A DNA stretch of 40,503 nucleotides from an uncultured Bacilli bacterium. GTDB lineage: Bacteria; Bacillota_I; Bacilli_A; RF39; UBA660. Position numbers and translations under genes: made by a program. Position 1 is the first letter of the stretch. Every line of letters begins with the position of its first letter. The notes beneath the pieces are model-generated. The model saw only the letters and a program-made list of their open reading frames with translations. It did no database searches and was not told the DNA's origin. Shown here piece after piece: positions 16,247 through 23,944 of the stretch. The stretch lies in assembly GCA_947598485.1 (NCBI GenBank), contig CANQFJ010000015.1, positions 1-40,503 on the forward strand, read 5' to 3'.

Positions 16247-17212
16247 TTATATTTTTCGACATCTAACTTCGTCAAAAAACTCTAATTCAGGAGTTATTTT
16301 TCTTATTTTTCCTTCTTCATCATATTCAAAGGTTACAAACCAGCAGCTTCTTTCACAAGGCATATTATGAGAAAGCGCGGCCGGTAGTTCATCTATTAAA
16401 GCCGCTGTTTGAAAAATGTGGGTTGTTCCAATAGGCATATAAAGACTATGATGTATATGGCCTATTTGCAAAATATCAGGTTTAAAATCATCCTCTAGTT
16501 TATTATAAAATCTTTTTAATCTATCCTCAATACTTGGCCTTTTTTTATCATAGCCATGATACATTCGCATCTTCAAAGGTCCTAAACAAATATCAGCAAG
16601 ATCATGGCCTAAGTATACAATATCATCTCTAAGCTCTGATATTTTAGCAATAATATCTACCCCTTCGATACATAAAAAGGAAGTATCATGATTTCCGGCA
16701 ATTGTATAAAACTTAATATTATTAGATGTTGGATGAGTATTTGCTACGTAATCAATCATATCTTCGGATTTATATATTTTTGAGCAAGCGAGAAATTCTG
16801 GCCTATTGGAATAATTGCCATTAGTAAGATCTCCAGAACAGAAAATGTGATTTATCCCCCTATCTTCACATTCTCTATAAATTCTTGCCATAATATCGGG
16901 TCTATCGTAAAGTGAACCATAATGAACATCTGATAATAGACACACACTAAAGCGAGGATTTGCCTCAATCGTTAATTCTGAATTAAATTTCTCTCCTATA
17001 TTATTATGTTTTACAGCGTAGACTCCTAATGAACCACGCTTTAATTTTTGGGGTACATTATCAATAATATCATAAGCTTTTCCTTGAGCTTTCAAATAAA
17101 GTACCATTTCATATAGAGTTTTTACCTCAACCTCTAGAATTGAGCAAATTTCTTCAACAGATCTTTTCTTATTTATTAAATATCTTAGTTTATCCAAAGT
17201 TTGCTTATCCAT
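16247..17212 (-). CDS. Metallophosphoesterase with N-terminal helix-turn-helix
   Basis: 321 aa. Residues about 1-45 form a helix-turn-helix-like segment (SVEEICSILEVEVKTLYEMV). The rest is a calcineurin-like phosphoesterase with all five metal blocks: LLSDVHYGS, FCSGDLTNG, IAGNHDTS, MYHGYD and IGHIHHS. This layout recalls SbcD/Mre11-like or phage-type phosphoesterases acting on nucleic acids, but no substrate can be named. I use the inner ATG (MDKQTL) because GGGAG lies just before it, after the track's start. It is transcribed divergently from typA and toward the pilin operon, but has its own promoter. Not obviously part of the Tad-like system. Confidence 0.85.
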   Translation of the reverse strand: MDKQTLDKLRYLINKKRSVEEICSILEVEVKTLYEMVLYLKAQGKAYDIIDNVPQKLKRGSLGVYAVKHNNIGEKFNSELTIEANPRFSVCLLSDVHYGSLYDRPDIMARIYRECEDRGINHIFCSGDLTNGNYSNRPEFLACSKIYKSEDMIDYVANTHPTSNNIKFYTIAGNHDTSFLCIEGVDIIAKISELRDDIVYLGHDLADICLGPLKMRMYHGYDKKRPSIEDRLKRFYNKLEDDFKPDILQIGHIHHSLYMPIGTTHIFQTAALIDELPAALSHNMPCERSCWFVTFEYDEEGKIRKITPELEFFDEVRCRKI

Positions 17213-17238
17213 TTTATACTCCCAAAACTTCCACTTTA

Positions 17239-17267
17239 ATTTTAACACTATATATGTATTAAATAAA
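17239..17267 (-). promoter_or_regulatory. Promoter of the HTH-phosphoesterase
   Basis: Extended -10 TGTTAAAAT and TTTATT at a 17-bp spacing on the minus strand. It nearly abuts the divergent typA promoter. Confidence 0.5.
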
Positions 17268-17269
17268 TA

Positions 17270-17299
17270 TTGTTTATATTTACTAAATTGTGCTATAAT
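17270..17299 (+). promoter_or_regulatory. Promoter of typA
   Basis: TTGTTT, an 18-bp spacer and an extended -10 TGCTATAAT. It falls inside the region the ORF track treats as coding, which supports the inner typA start. Confidence 0.75.
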
Positions 17300-17323
17300 G
17301 CTTTAGGAAAAACGGGTGATTTT

Positions 17324-19135
17324 ATGAAAAAGATTAAAAATGTAGCTATTATAGCTCACGTTGACCATGGAAAAACGACCCTAGTAGATGAAATATTAAA
17401 ATATACGGGAACATTTAGAGAAAATGAAAATGTTGATGCTCTTTCCATGGATTCTAACGCTATTGAAAAAGAAAGAGGCATAACAATTCTTGCTAAAACT
17501 ACGGCAGTTTTCTATAATGATTATCGTATAAATATTCTTGATACTCCAGGTCACGCTGACTTTGGTGGCGAAGTAGAAAGAATTATGAAAATGGTGGATG
17601 GCGTTTTACTTGTAGTAGATGCCTATGAGGGTCCTATGCCTCAAACTAAGTTTGTATTAAAGAAAGCCTTAGAAGCTGGCTGTAAACCAATCGTAGTAAT
17701 CAATAAAATTGATAAACCTACCTCTCGTGTTAAAGAAGTTGTTGATGAAGTTCTAGAATTATTCATGGAGCTTGGGGCAAGTGATGATCAATTAGATTTC
17801 AAAGTAGTTTATGCTTCTGCCATGAATGGTACATCATCTCTTGATCCTGATCCTAGTACCCAAGAAAAATCATTTAAAGGATTACTTGATTTAATTTTAT
17901 CCGAAATCAAAGATCCTGATGGCGATGAAAATGCACCATTTCAATTTCAACCTGCCCTACTTGATTACAACGACTATGTCGGAAGAATTGCCATTGGCCG
18001 TATTTTTAATGGTAAAGTTAAAGTTGGTCAAATGGTTAACTGTTTAAGACTAGATGGCACAGAAAAACAATTTAGAGTTCAAAAGTTATTTGGCTTTATT
18101 GGTTTAAAAAGATTAGAGATCGAAGAAGCTGAAGCTGGAGATATTGTTGCTATTGCCGGTCTTGAGGATATCGAAGTTGGTGAAACAATTACGGAAATTG
18201 GAAATCATGACCGTCTTCCTATTCTACATATTGATGAGCCAACTTTGCAAATGACATTTGGTGTTAACTCTTCCCCTTTCTCTGGTCAAGATGGTAAGAT
18301 ACTTACCTCACGTAAGATTGGTGAAAGACTTTATAAAGAAACCCAAAGAGATGTCAGTCTTAAAGTTGAACCTATTGATAGTGAAAGCTTTATGGTTTTA
18401 GGCCGTGGAGAACTACACCTTTCTATTCTAATTGAAAATATGTTACGCGAGGGCTTTGAGCTTGAAGTTTCCAAACCACGCGTTATTATTAAAGAAATCG
18501 ACGGAGTTAAATGTGAACCATATGAAGATTTACAAATAGAAATTAATGAAGAATATATGGGAGCTGTTATCGAGGAATTATCAGAAAGAGGAGCTATCCT
18601 AGATAATATGACTCATATAGGAAATACTTTAAGAATCAGTTATACGATACCTTCAAGAGGGTTAATAGGCTTTGCTACTAACTTTATGACTCTTACTAAA
18701 GGTTATGGTATTATGAACCATGTATTTAAAGAATACATGCCATGTACAGATGTAAACATTGGCGAAAGAAAACTAGGCGTTTTAGTAGCGTCAGAACAAG
18801 GTAAAGCTACAGCCTACTCTTTAGGAGCCCTTGAAGATCGTGGAGTAATGTTTGTTGAACCTAATGAAGAAGTTTACGAAGGCATGATTGTTGGAGAATG
18901 TAACAAAAATAATGATTTAGCAGTTAATGTTGTAAAGGGTAAAGAACTAACCAATACTAGATCTGCGCACGCAGATAAGACTGTAGTTCTTAAAAAAGCT
19001 AGACCTATTACTTTAGAGTATGCCTTAGATTATATAAACCAAGATGAACTTGTAGAAGCTACCCCTCATCATTTAAGAATGCGTAAAAAAATACTTAATA
19101 CTGAGGAAAGAAAGAAATTTGATGCTAGAAAATAG
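17324..19135 (+). CDS. typA: Ribosome-associated GTPase TypA/BipA
   Basis: A translational GTPase related to EF-G, working on ribosomes in assembly and stress adaptation. Motifs: G1 AHVDHGKTTL, G2 region ERGITI, G3 DTPGHADFGG, G4 NKIDKP and G5 YASA, followed by domain II, an EF-G III/V-like part and the BipA C-terminal domain (GSRGLIGF-type SRGLIGFATNF, then KARPITLEYALDYI). I use MKKIKN (603 aa): the promoter lies between the upstream ATG of the track and this one, and a GGGTGA ribosome site is near. Family length is about 605-615. The 3' end overlaps its own terminator. The gene is a plus-strand island between the two Tad-like operons. Confidence 0.97.
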   Translation: MKKIKNVAIIAHVDHGKTTLVDEILKYTGTFRENENVDALSMDSNAIEKERGITILAKTTAVFYNDYRINILDTPGHADFGGEVERIMKMVDGVLLVVDAYEGPMPQTKFVLKKALEAGCKPIVVINKIDKPTSRVKEVVDEVLELFMELGASDDQLDFKVVYASAMNGTSSLDPDPSTQEKSFKGLLDLILSEIKDPDGDENAPFQFQPALLDYNDYVGRIAIGRIFNGKVKVGQMVNCLRLDGTEKQFRVQKLFGFIGLKRLEIEEAEAGDIVAIAGLEDIEVGETITEIGNHDRLPILHIDEPTLQMTFGVNSSPFSGQDGKILTSRKIGERLYKETQRDVSLKVEPIDSESFMVLGRGELHLSILIENMLREGFELEVSKPRVIIKEIDGVKCEPYEDLQIEINEEYMGAVIEELSERGAILDNMTHIGNTLRISYTIPSRGLIGFATNFMTLTKGYGIMNHVFKEYMPCTDVNIGERKLGVLVASEQGKATAYSLGALEDRGVMFVEPNEEVYEGMIVGECNKNNDLAVNVVKGKELTNTRSAHADKTVVLKKARPITLEYALDYINQDELVEATPHHLRMRKKILNTEERKKFDARK

Positions 19136-19147
19136 CATCTTTTTTAA
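19121..19147 (+). terminator. typA terminator, repeat copy 1
   Basis: GATGCTA / TAGCATC stem around GAAAA followed by T6; the typA stop codon lies in the stem. The full 27 bp recur exactly at 19566-19592. Confidence 0.9.
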
Positions 19148-19173
19148 TTAATAATTATTTTATTAAAGCATAA

Positions 19174-19422
19174 AATAATAGTACCTTAAAAAAGGATGCT
19201 GAAGATTTATTCAAAAGATTAGGCCTTAACATGAGTAGTGCAATTAATGTTTTTCTAACCCAAAGTGTTAGAGAGCAAGCTATTCCTTTTGAAATTCATG
19301 AAAATAAGCCTAACAAAAAACTATTAAAAGCTTTAAAAGAAGCTGAAAAAATGAAAAAGAACCCTGAAAAATACAAATCTTATAATAACATTGAAGAATT
19401 AATGAAAGATTTGAATAAATAA
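19174..19422 (+). pseudogene. Decayed RelB/DinJ-family antitoxin
   Basis: The open frame reads NNSTLKKDAEDLFKRLGLNMSSAINVF and continues to a normal DinJ/RelB C-terminus (YNNIEELMKDLNK). Known antitoxins of this family have about ten more residues between the NST and LKKDAE parts, and an initiating Met. Here neither is present: in-frame stops precede NNST. It looks like a small internal deletion at the 5' end. Translation from the internal ATG at 19231 would miss most of the ribbon-helix-helix DNA-binding part. It sits between two copies of the typA terminator and is followed by a toxin remnant. Confidence 0.75.
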
Positions 19423-19563
19423 TTGTTTGATTTAAAAAACACAAAATGTAGCATCAGGGTTACAAGCATTTTTAAAAAGGAATATAAAAAAATTATTAAA
19501 CGTGGAACAGATTCTCTTAATCTTTTATTAGTAGAAACAGGTTCTCATTCCGATTTGTTTTAA
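19423..19563 (+). pseudogene. Internally deleted YafQ/RelE-family toxin
   Basis: Directly after the antitoxin stop, a 46-codon open frame reads CSIRVTSIFKKEYKKIIKRG, then runs into LLLVETGSHSDLF and a stop. The first block is the N-terminus of YafQ-type mRNA interferases and the second is their conserved C-terminal TGSHSDLF ending. Roughly 50-60 residues of the core, including the catalytic region, are missing between them without loss of frame. The toxin cannot be active. It confirms that the upstream fragment was a DinJ antitoxin. Confidence 0.8.
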
Positions 19564-19565
19564 CG

Positions 19566-19592
19566 GATGCTAGAAAATAGCATCTTTTTTAA
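19566..19592 (+). repeat. Exact 27-bp copy of the typA terminator
   Basis: Identical to 19121-19147, 445 bp downstream, and still able to form the hairpin and T run. The two copies bracket the toxin-antitoxin relic, as a duplication made during insertion would. Confidence 0.9.
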
Positions 19593-19662
19593 AAGAAATG
19601 AGTTTATTAAAAGATAAAGCAAATAATTATTTAAATTGTAAACTTAAACAATAAGAATATTT

Positions 19663-19692
19663 TTTGACTAATGGAAATACTATATAGTGTAG
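19663..19692 (+). promoter_or_regulatory. Candidate promoter of the structured RNA
   Basis: TTGACT and TGTAGT at an 18-bp spacing on the plus strand, just before the structured region. The -35 is good and the -10 matches at 4 of 6 positions. Confidence 0.4.
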
Positions 19693-19694
19693 TA

Positions 19695-19858
19695 ACAAAT
19701 TATCCAACGATGGACTTTAATTATGGGTTATGCTACAATTTAATCACTCGATGACCAAGAGTTATATGAGTCCTGGAGACGTAGCTATATATTAGTTGTG
19801 TTATCCGTTTACATTGCATTTTAAAAGTCTCTGATAATTAAGAGACTTTTTTATATTT
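19695..19858 (+). ncRNA. Candidate structured small RNA with pseudoknot and terminator
   Basis: No open frame covers this stretch. GGACT (19712) pairs with AGTCC (19769); inside that loop TATGCTAC (19729-19736) can pair with GTAGCTATA (19781-19789), which lies outside it, so a pseudoknot is formed. A strong terminator ends the unit: AAAAGTCTCT / AGAGACTTTT with an 8-nt loop, followed by TTATATTT. No downstream gene follows in this direction, so it is more likely a free-standing RNA than a riboswitch. I checked it by eye against common riboswitch cores, T-box, SRP and RNase P motifs and found no match. 6S RNA remains possible. Confidence 0.45.
19823..19858 (+). terminator. Terminator of the candidate small RNA
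   Basis: A 10-bp perfect stem with loop GATAATTA followed by a T-rich tail; stronger on the plus strand than on the minus strand. A short frame ending LINYLDKK follows at 19842-19928 without a start codon, perhaps a gene remnant. Confidence 0.85.
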
Positions 19859-19930
19859 ATTAAATGCTTTTAATGTTGAATTTTCAAAAGAATTTAAAGA
19901 GTTAATTAATTATTTAGACAAAAAATAAGT

Positions 19931-20030
19931 GAGCTTTCCCCCGACTAGAGAATCCCACAAGTCAATGCTTGCTGGAAATGCATTAAGCAATTTCCCTCCA
20001 GTTACTCGGCGAACTACTCACCCACTGACT
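19931..20030. other. Unassigned G+C-richer structured element
   Basis: This non-coding stretch is visibly richer in G+C than its surroundings. Outer arms GTGAG (19931) and CTCAC (about 20018) pair, with CCGA/TCGG inside. The centre TTGCT-GGAAA-loop-AGCAA-TTTCC has H-type pseudoknot topology. The minus strand continues into a T-rich tail, so that strand is slightly favoured. I recognise no family. Confidence 0.4.
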
Positions 20031-20097
20031 AAATGCTATCACAATAAATAAACATTTGTCAATTATAGTATATTCGAAAATTTAATTATTATGCAAT

Positions 20098-20121
20098 AAA
20101 AAACCCCCATATTTTAAGGGG
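20098..20121 (-). terminator. tRNA-Glu terminator
   Basis: CCCC / GGGG stem across TTAAAATAT followed by T6 on the minus strand, 13 nt past the tRNA 3' end. Confidence 0.8.
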
Positions 20122-20133
20122 ATAAATACATAT

Positions 20134-20210
20134 TGGTAACCCGTAGGGGGTTCGAACCCCTGAATGCTGCGCTGAGAACGCAGTGTGTTAGGCCGCTTCA
20201 CCAACGGGCT
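20134..20210 (-). tRNA. tRNA-Glu(CUC)
   Basis: A 77-nt cloverleaf: acceptor AGCCCGT / ACGGGTT, D-arm GTGA...ACAC, anticodon stem CTGCG / CGCAG with loop TTCTCAG (anticodon CTC), and T-arm AGGGG TTCGAAC CCCCT. The 3' CCA is encoded. A G-U pair at position 2 of the acceptor stem and A1-U72 are slightly unusual for tRNA-Glu. The CUC isoacceptor reads GAG only, so a UUC species must be encoded elsewhere. Confidence 0.93.
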
Positions 20211-20221
20211 ATGCCATTAAT

Positions 20222-20250
20222 AAAATACCATAATTGCTATTCTTTTTCAA
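20222..20250 (-). promoter_or_regulatory. Promoter of tRNA-Glu
   Basis: TTGAAA, 17 bp, TATTTT on the minus strand, ending 12 nt before the tRNA. It lies between the TadC-like stop and the tRNA. Confidence 0.6.
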
Positions 20251-20266
20251 TAAAAAAGATGAATTT

Positions 20267-21055
20267 TTATAAATCCATCATTTGTAGAACAGATAAAATT
20301 AATAAGATCATAACACCAATACCCGTACAGACAAGCATTTTCATTGTCATGCCTTCCATTTTATCAAGTCTATTTTTATATCTAGTTTCTCTTGCTTTTT
20401 GTTGTAAGTTAGAAATTGATTTTGAGAATGCTAATAATTGTTCTTGTTTACGATCTTGACGACCTATACTAAGACGATATAATAACCGCATCATTCGCAT
20501 GCTATCACGTACAGGATATGTTTTAGCAAATTCCATATAAGGCGTTATAGAATCATCACCTGAATTAATGGCATTGATTAAATCTCTAAGTCCGTCTTTA
20601 AATATTTCCGGTGCATCATTTAATGATTTACCTAAAGCAACAGGCACCGTGTAATGTTGAACTAAAATTTCAATGCTTTTAAGGTAATGCGGTAACATTG
20701 CATCTATTTTACTAATATGCTTTTTATAATAACTCTTAATATCAATATAAGAAATTTTAAAAACTCCATATCCACCGGCGATAATAATAACAAGTGTCAC
20801 AGCAGACATGTTACTAATTAACATAAAGGATAAAATAATTATCGTAATTAAGCCATTTTTTATTCTTTTGTTAAAAAGAAGATCTGGATTTACACTAACG
20901 CCATATTTGGCTTTAACATAAAAGTCCCAATCGCTTTCTTTTAATTTTTTAAATAATGCTTCATTATCATTAATTAATTTTGTAAAGCTTATTTGCCCTG
21001 TTGTAAACATAATTACAAAAATAATAATGGTAATAATGGCAATTTCAATATACAT
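20267..21055 (-). CDS. TadC-like membrane platform protein
   Basis: 262 aa with an N-terminal membrane helix (IEIAIITIIIFVIMF), a pair of helices near residues 80-110, and a C-terminal helix (MLVCTGIGVMILLILSVLQMM). The layout and the SIEILVQHY...ALGKSL pattern fit the T2SSF/TadC family that forms the inner-membrane platform for the filament motor. I begin at MYIEIAII because GGGGGTGG lies 8 nt before it; the track's start lies inside the upstream gene. The gene starts 1 nt after the TadB-like stop, so the pair is coupled. It is the last gene of operon B. Sequence identity to named TadC is low, so the call rests on topology and context. Confidence 0.8.
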   Translation of the reverse strand: MYIEIAIITIIIFVIMFTTGQISFTKLINDNEALFKKLKESDWDFYVKAKYGVSVNPDLLFNKRIKNGLITIIILSFMLISNMSAVTLVIIIAGGYGVFKISYIDIKSYYKKHISKIDAMLPHYLKSIEILVQHYTVPVALGKSLNDAPEIFKDGLRDLINAINSGDDSITPYMEFAKTYPVRDSMRMMRLLYRLSIGRQDRKQEQLLAFSKSISNLQQKARETRYKNRLDKMEGMTMKMLVCTGIGVMILLILSVLQMMDL

Positions 21056-21056
21056 A

Positions 21057-21953
21057 CTATTCCACCCCCACATCAGCATTATAATACTTTGTTCCTTTAA
21101 TTAAGAACAAAGAATTTATAATAATAACGGCATGAAGTAGCATTTGAACATACCACATATTCAGCATTTCCAAATAGTTTTCAACTTGAAGCATGTATTG
21201 TAAAGCCAATATTAAGAAAAATAAAGCAATACCAAACTTAACAAATTTTCCATAGAAGTTTTTTCTATCCATTTGGTCTCGATAAACGCCTTCGACTAAA
21301 GCATCGATATCCATCGACATATTTTCTAATGATTCTCCAGCATCTCTTGCACCTTCTTTAGTTATTTGATAGAAAAGTTGATGCATATTTTTTACCATAT
21401 AATAAGGATATTTAGCGTTGAAATACTCTATAGACTGATCAATAGTACCATTTTGATATGATAAATCAATCATTTTTTTAATATCACTTAAAACAGGTTC
21501 TTCGATAATACCAGAGTCTCTAACACCCTCGAGAGATTTAATAAAACTTTGAGTAGTATTAAATTCCATTATGACGTTAGTGCAATATGTTTGTATTTGC
21601 TCAAAGATATATTCTGAATATATTCTTTGGCACCGCAAATAAGCCAAATAAGGAATAAACATAACAGCAACAACGGCATACACAACGGCCCAAATGATAC
21701 TGTAAAAATATAAATATGCAATTCCTCCGGCGAAAGCAGCAAACATAGTTATTTGACCTACGTATTGCCTAGTCGTATATTCTTGTCCCAATTCTTTAGC
21801 TTTTTCTCTAACTGTTTTAAATGAATATGGAGCATACTTTTCGTAAATGCCGTTAACTCGCTTTACAAAAGTGGTAATCCCTACCCTTTCTTCTGGCGAA
21901 GTACGGTAAATAATAATTACAGCACCAATTATTAAAAGTACAATTAATTCCAT
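21057..21953 (-). CDS. TadB-like membrane platform protein
   Basis: 298 aa: an N-terminal hydrophobic helix, two helices around residues 75-110, a cytosolic domain with the T2SSF-like GARDAGESLENMSMDIDALV stretch, and two C-terminal helices. That is the topology of TadB, the partner of TadC in the platform that couples the CpaF ATPase to filament growth. The gene lies 30 nt after cpaF and one base before the TadC-like gene. The order cpaF-tadB-tadC is the conserved core of Tad loci. The call is well supported by order, less by motif. Confidence 0.82.
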   Translation of the reverse strand: MELIVLLIIGAVIIIYRTSPEERVGITTFVKRVNGIYEKYAPYSFKTVREKAKELGQEYTTRQYVGQITMFAAFAGGIAYLYFYSIIWAVVYAVVAVMFIPYLAYLRCQRIYSEYIFEQIQTYCTNVIMEFNTTQSFIKSLEGVRDSGIIEEPVLSDIKKMIDLSYQNGTIDQSIEYFNAKYPYYMVKNMHQLFYQITKEGARDAGESLENMSMDIDALVEGVYRDQMDRKNFYGKFVKFGIALFFLILALQYMLQVENYLEMLNMWYVQMLLHAVIIINSLFLIKGTKYYNADVGVE

Positions 21954-21983
21954 ACTACCCTTTATATCCTTTCTATAATGATT

Positions 21984-23147
21984 TTATAATGATTCAATTA
22001 TTTGATTATTATTTTGTAGTTCTGCTCCAATGCTTTTAGGCACAGGATTATCGTCAAATGAATCTTCTTCATTTGCATTAGAAGATTCTGAATCTTTAAC
22101 AAATAAATCATTTTTAAGCTCTTTACCTTGAGCTGCAAAATATTCTCTTAAATGTCTAGTGGGATTATTAAAAGCAAATGTTCCATCTAGATTTTTTTTA
22201 TAAATTACATTTGTTTTAGCTACGTTATTATCATCAACATAAAATTCACAAACTTCAACAATTTCTCTTTGAAATCTTTGTAATTCTGCACTCATAAAAC
22301 CTTTAACATGAATACCTATTTGAACATATCTATGAATAGAATTTAAAAATTGTTCAACATCTTGACTGCCTTCCATCAACGCATACATACGCATAGGGAT
22401 ATTTTTAGCACTATCAGAGTGAATAGTTGAAATAATGTTGTGACCTGAAGATACAGAGTTACGTGCTGCCGTAACAGCTTCAGCAGAACGAATTTCTGAT
22501 AGTAAAATCCATTTAGGGTTTTGTCTCATGCAGCTTACTAAAACATCAGTATATGATGCAATGTTATTAGTTTTAACCGCTACTATATCACGATTAGGAA
22601 AAATTTTATCCAAATGAAGTTCAAGAGTATCTTCAATTGATATAATTTTTTCATTCTCTAGTGTATTTGAAGCTAAGTATTTTACAAGTTCGGTTTTACC
22701 TGAACCAGTTTCTCCACTTACCATAACATTGCAATGAGCGTGAATACAATCGATTAAAAAGTCATGTAAATTTTCTGTTACATAGTTTTCATCAATTAGC
22801 TTACTTTTATTTAACCTTATCTTCGCAGGAGTTTTTCTTATAACACAAGCTATGCCATTAGTAGCAATAGATTCATGTATAAAGTTAAGACGAAGCTCAG
22901 CTCCTTCAGCATCTAAGAACGGATGAGCCATATTAAATGTTGTACCCATGACATTAGAACATTGAAAAGCTAATTTTTCCATCAATGCATTATTAATGTC
23001 AGGTCTTTCAACACTATAAATACCTTTGTCTAATGATTTTAACCATATTTGACCTCCGTTTGAATAAGAAACGTCGGTAATTTGATCATCCATTAAAAAT
23101 TCGTTGATAGGGCCAAAATCAAGCTGAGAAAATATAGCTTCCTTCAA
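21984..23147 (-). CDS. cpaF: CpaF/TadA-type secretion ATPase
   Basis: 387 aa, the hexameric motor of Tad and related filament or type IV secretion systems. An N-terminal domain (residues 1-130) precedes Walker A SGETGSGKTELVKYL, the Asp box around SIEDTLEL, Walker B-like KWILLSEIRSAEAVTAARN, and the His box SGHNIISTIHSD. The start is TTG, preceded by AGGTGAT; no better ATG lies near. The first residues are again MKEA. The C-terminal tail (residues 345-387) is acidic and low in complexity. It is the only ATPase with an intact Walker A in the Tad-like locus. Confidence 0.93.
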   Translation of the reverse strand: MKEAIFSQLDFGPINEFLMDDQITDVSYSNGGQIWLKSLDKGIYSVERPDINNALMEKLAFQCSNVMGTTFNMAHPFLDAEGAELRLNFIHESIATNGIACVIRKTPAKIRLNKSKLIDENYVTENLHDFLIDCIHAHCNVMVSGETGSGKTELVKYLASNTLENEKIISIEDTLELHLDKIFPNRDIVAVKTNNIASYTDVLVSCMRQNPKWILLSEIRSAEAVTAARNSVSSGHNIISTIHSDSAKNIPMRMYALMEGSQDVEQFLNSIHRYVQIGIHVKGFMSAELQRFQREIVEVCEFYVDDNNVAKTNVIYKKNLDGTFAFNNPTRHLREYFAAQGKELKNDLFVKDSESSNANEEDSFDDNPVPKSIGAELQNNNQIIESL

Positions 23148-23155
23148 GATATCAC

Positions 23156-23923
23156 CTACTGTCCAGGGTCTGTAGACCTAGCTTCAATTAAATTTTTAAA
23201 ATATTCATAAGTTTTTAACTCGCCTTCTTTATCAGAATATGCCTTATTTCTTGGCACTGGCACTAATGTAACGCCTGGCAACATTACCGCCCTTGATAAT
23301 AAATTACCAAGTTTATCCTCTACAGAGAATACTAATACAGCAGGTGTTCTCGGAGGATTTGATTCAAATACATCTCGGCCTGATGAGTCACGAACAGCTA
23401 GAACGGTAATACCTTCAACAAATTTACCGTATACTAGTTTATTTGCCTCATCAGTAGCTTTTACAAATATATCAATCTTATCACCAGGATATATGGAATT
23501 TCCGAAAGTAGTTTCATTATTAACTGACATTTCAACTGCCATATGTCCATCTTCAATATTATCTAAGAAAGTATTTGGTAGTGAGCTCTTTTCTGTTACT
23601 TGAGCTCGATAAAATAATCCTCCCTGTGGTATTGATGTTCCAATTGTAACATACTTACCAATAAGTTCATTAGGGCTTTGAATTATATCAACAGTTGATA
23701 AGAATTTACTATTAATTTCTACATATCCTATAATATCTGAAGTAATTTCACTAGTAGCAGAAAGTGCTTGTTTAGCATAAGGAACCTTAATAGGATTAAT
23801 TGCATTTTTAACCCTATAAGTATAAAATCCCCATAAGACAACTACTCCTGCTAAAACCCCAAGAATTGTTACCGTATTCTTATTGCTAACAAATTTTTTT
23901 AAAGCATTAATTATATTTCCCAA
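23156..23923 (-). CDS. CpaB/RcpC-like SAF-domain protein
   Basis: 255 aa. A short cytosolic N-terminus, one membrane helix (about residues 17-36), then an extracytoplasmic part with a SAF-like pattern: ALSATSEITSDIIGYVEI, IGKYVTIGTSIPQGGLFY, and the later YPGDKIDIFV. CpaB/RcpC proteins carry this domain and help assemble or anchor Tad filaments near the wall. TTG start after an AGGAGGA site. It lies 8 nt before cpaF, as in many Tad loci. There is no secretin gene nearby, as expected for a single-membrane cell. Confidence 0.82.
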   Translation of the reverse strand: MGNIINALKKFVSNKNTVTILGVLAGVVVLWGFYTYRVKNAINPIKVPYAKQALSATSEITSDIIGYVEINSKFLSTVDIIQSPNELIGKYVTIGTSIPQGGLFYRAQVTEKSSLPNTFLDNIEDGHMAVEMSVNNETTFGNSIYPGDKIDIFVKATDEANKLVYGKFVEGITVLAVRDSSGRDVFESNPPRTPAVLVFSVEDKLGNLLSRAVMLPGVTLVPVPRNKAYSDKEGELKTYEYFKNLIEARSTDPGQ

Positions 23924-23944
23924 TTTTATTCCTCCTTTTTTGCT

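Noticed and set aside
19695-19858. Riboswitch or T-box leader
   Set aside because: No matching core seen and no gene downstream on that strand after the terminator; kept only as an unassigned RNA.
20133-20459. 108-aa plus-strand ORF
   Set aside because: Begins inside tRNA-Glu (its GFEPLNAALRTQ text is antisense tRNA) and runs over the TadC-like gene.
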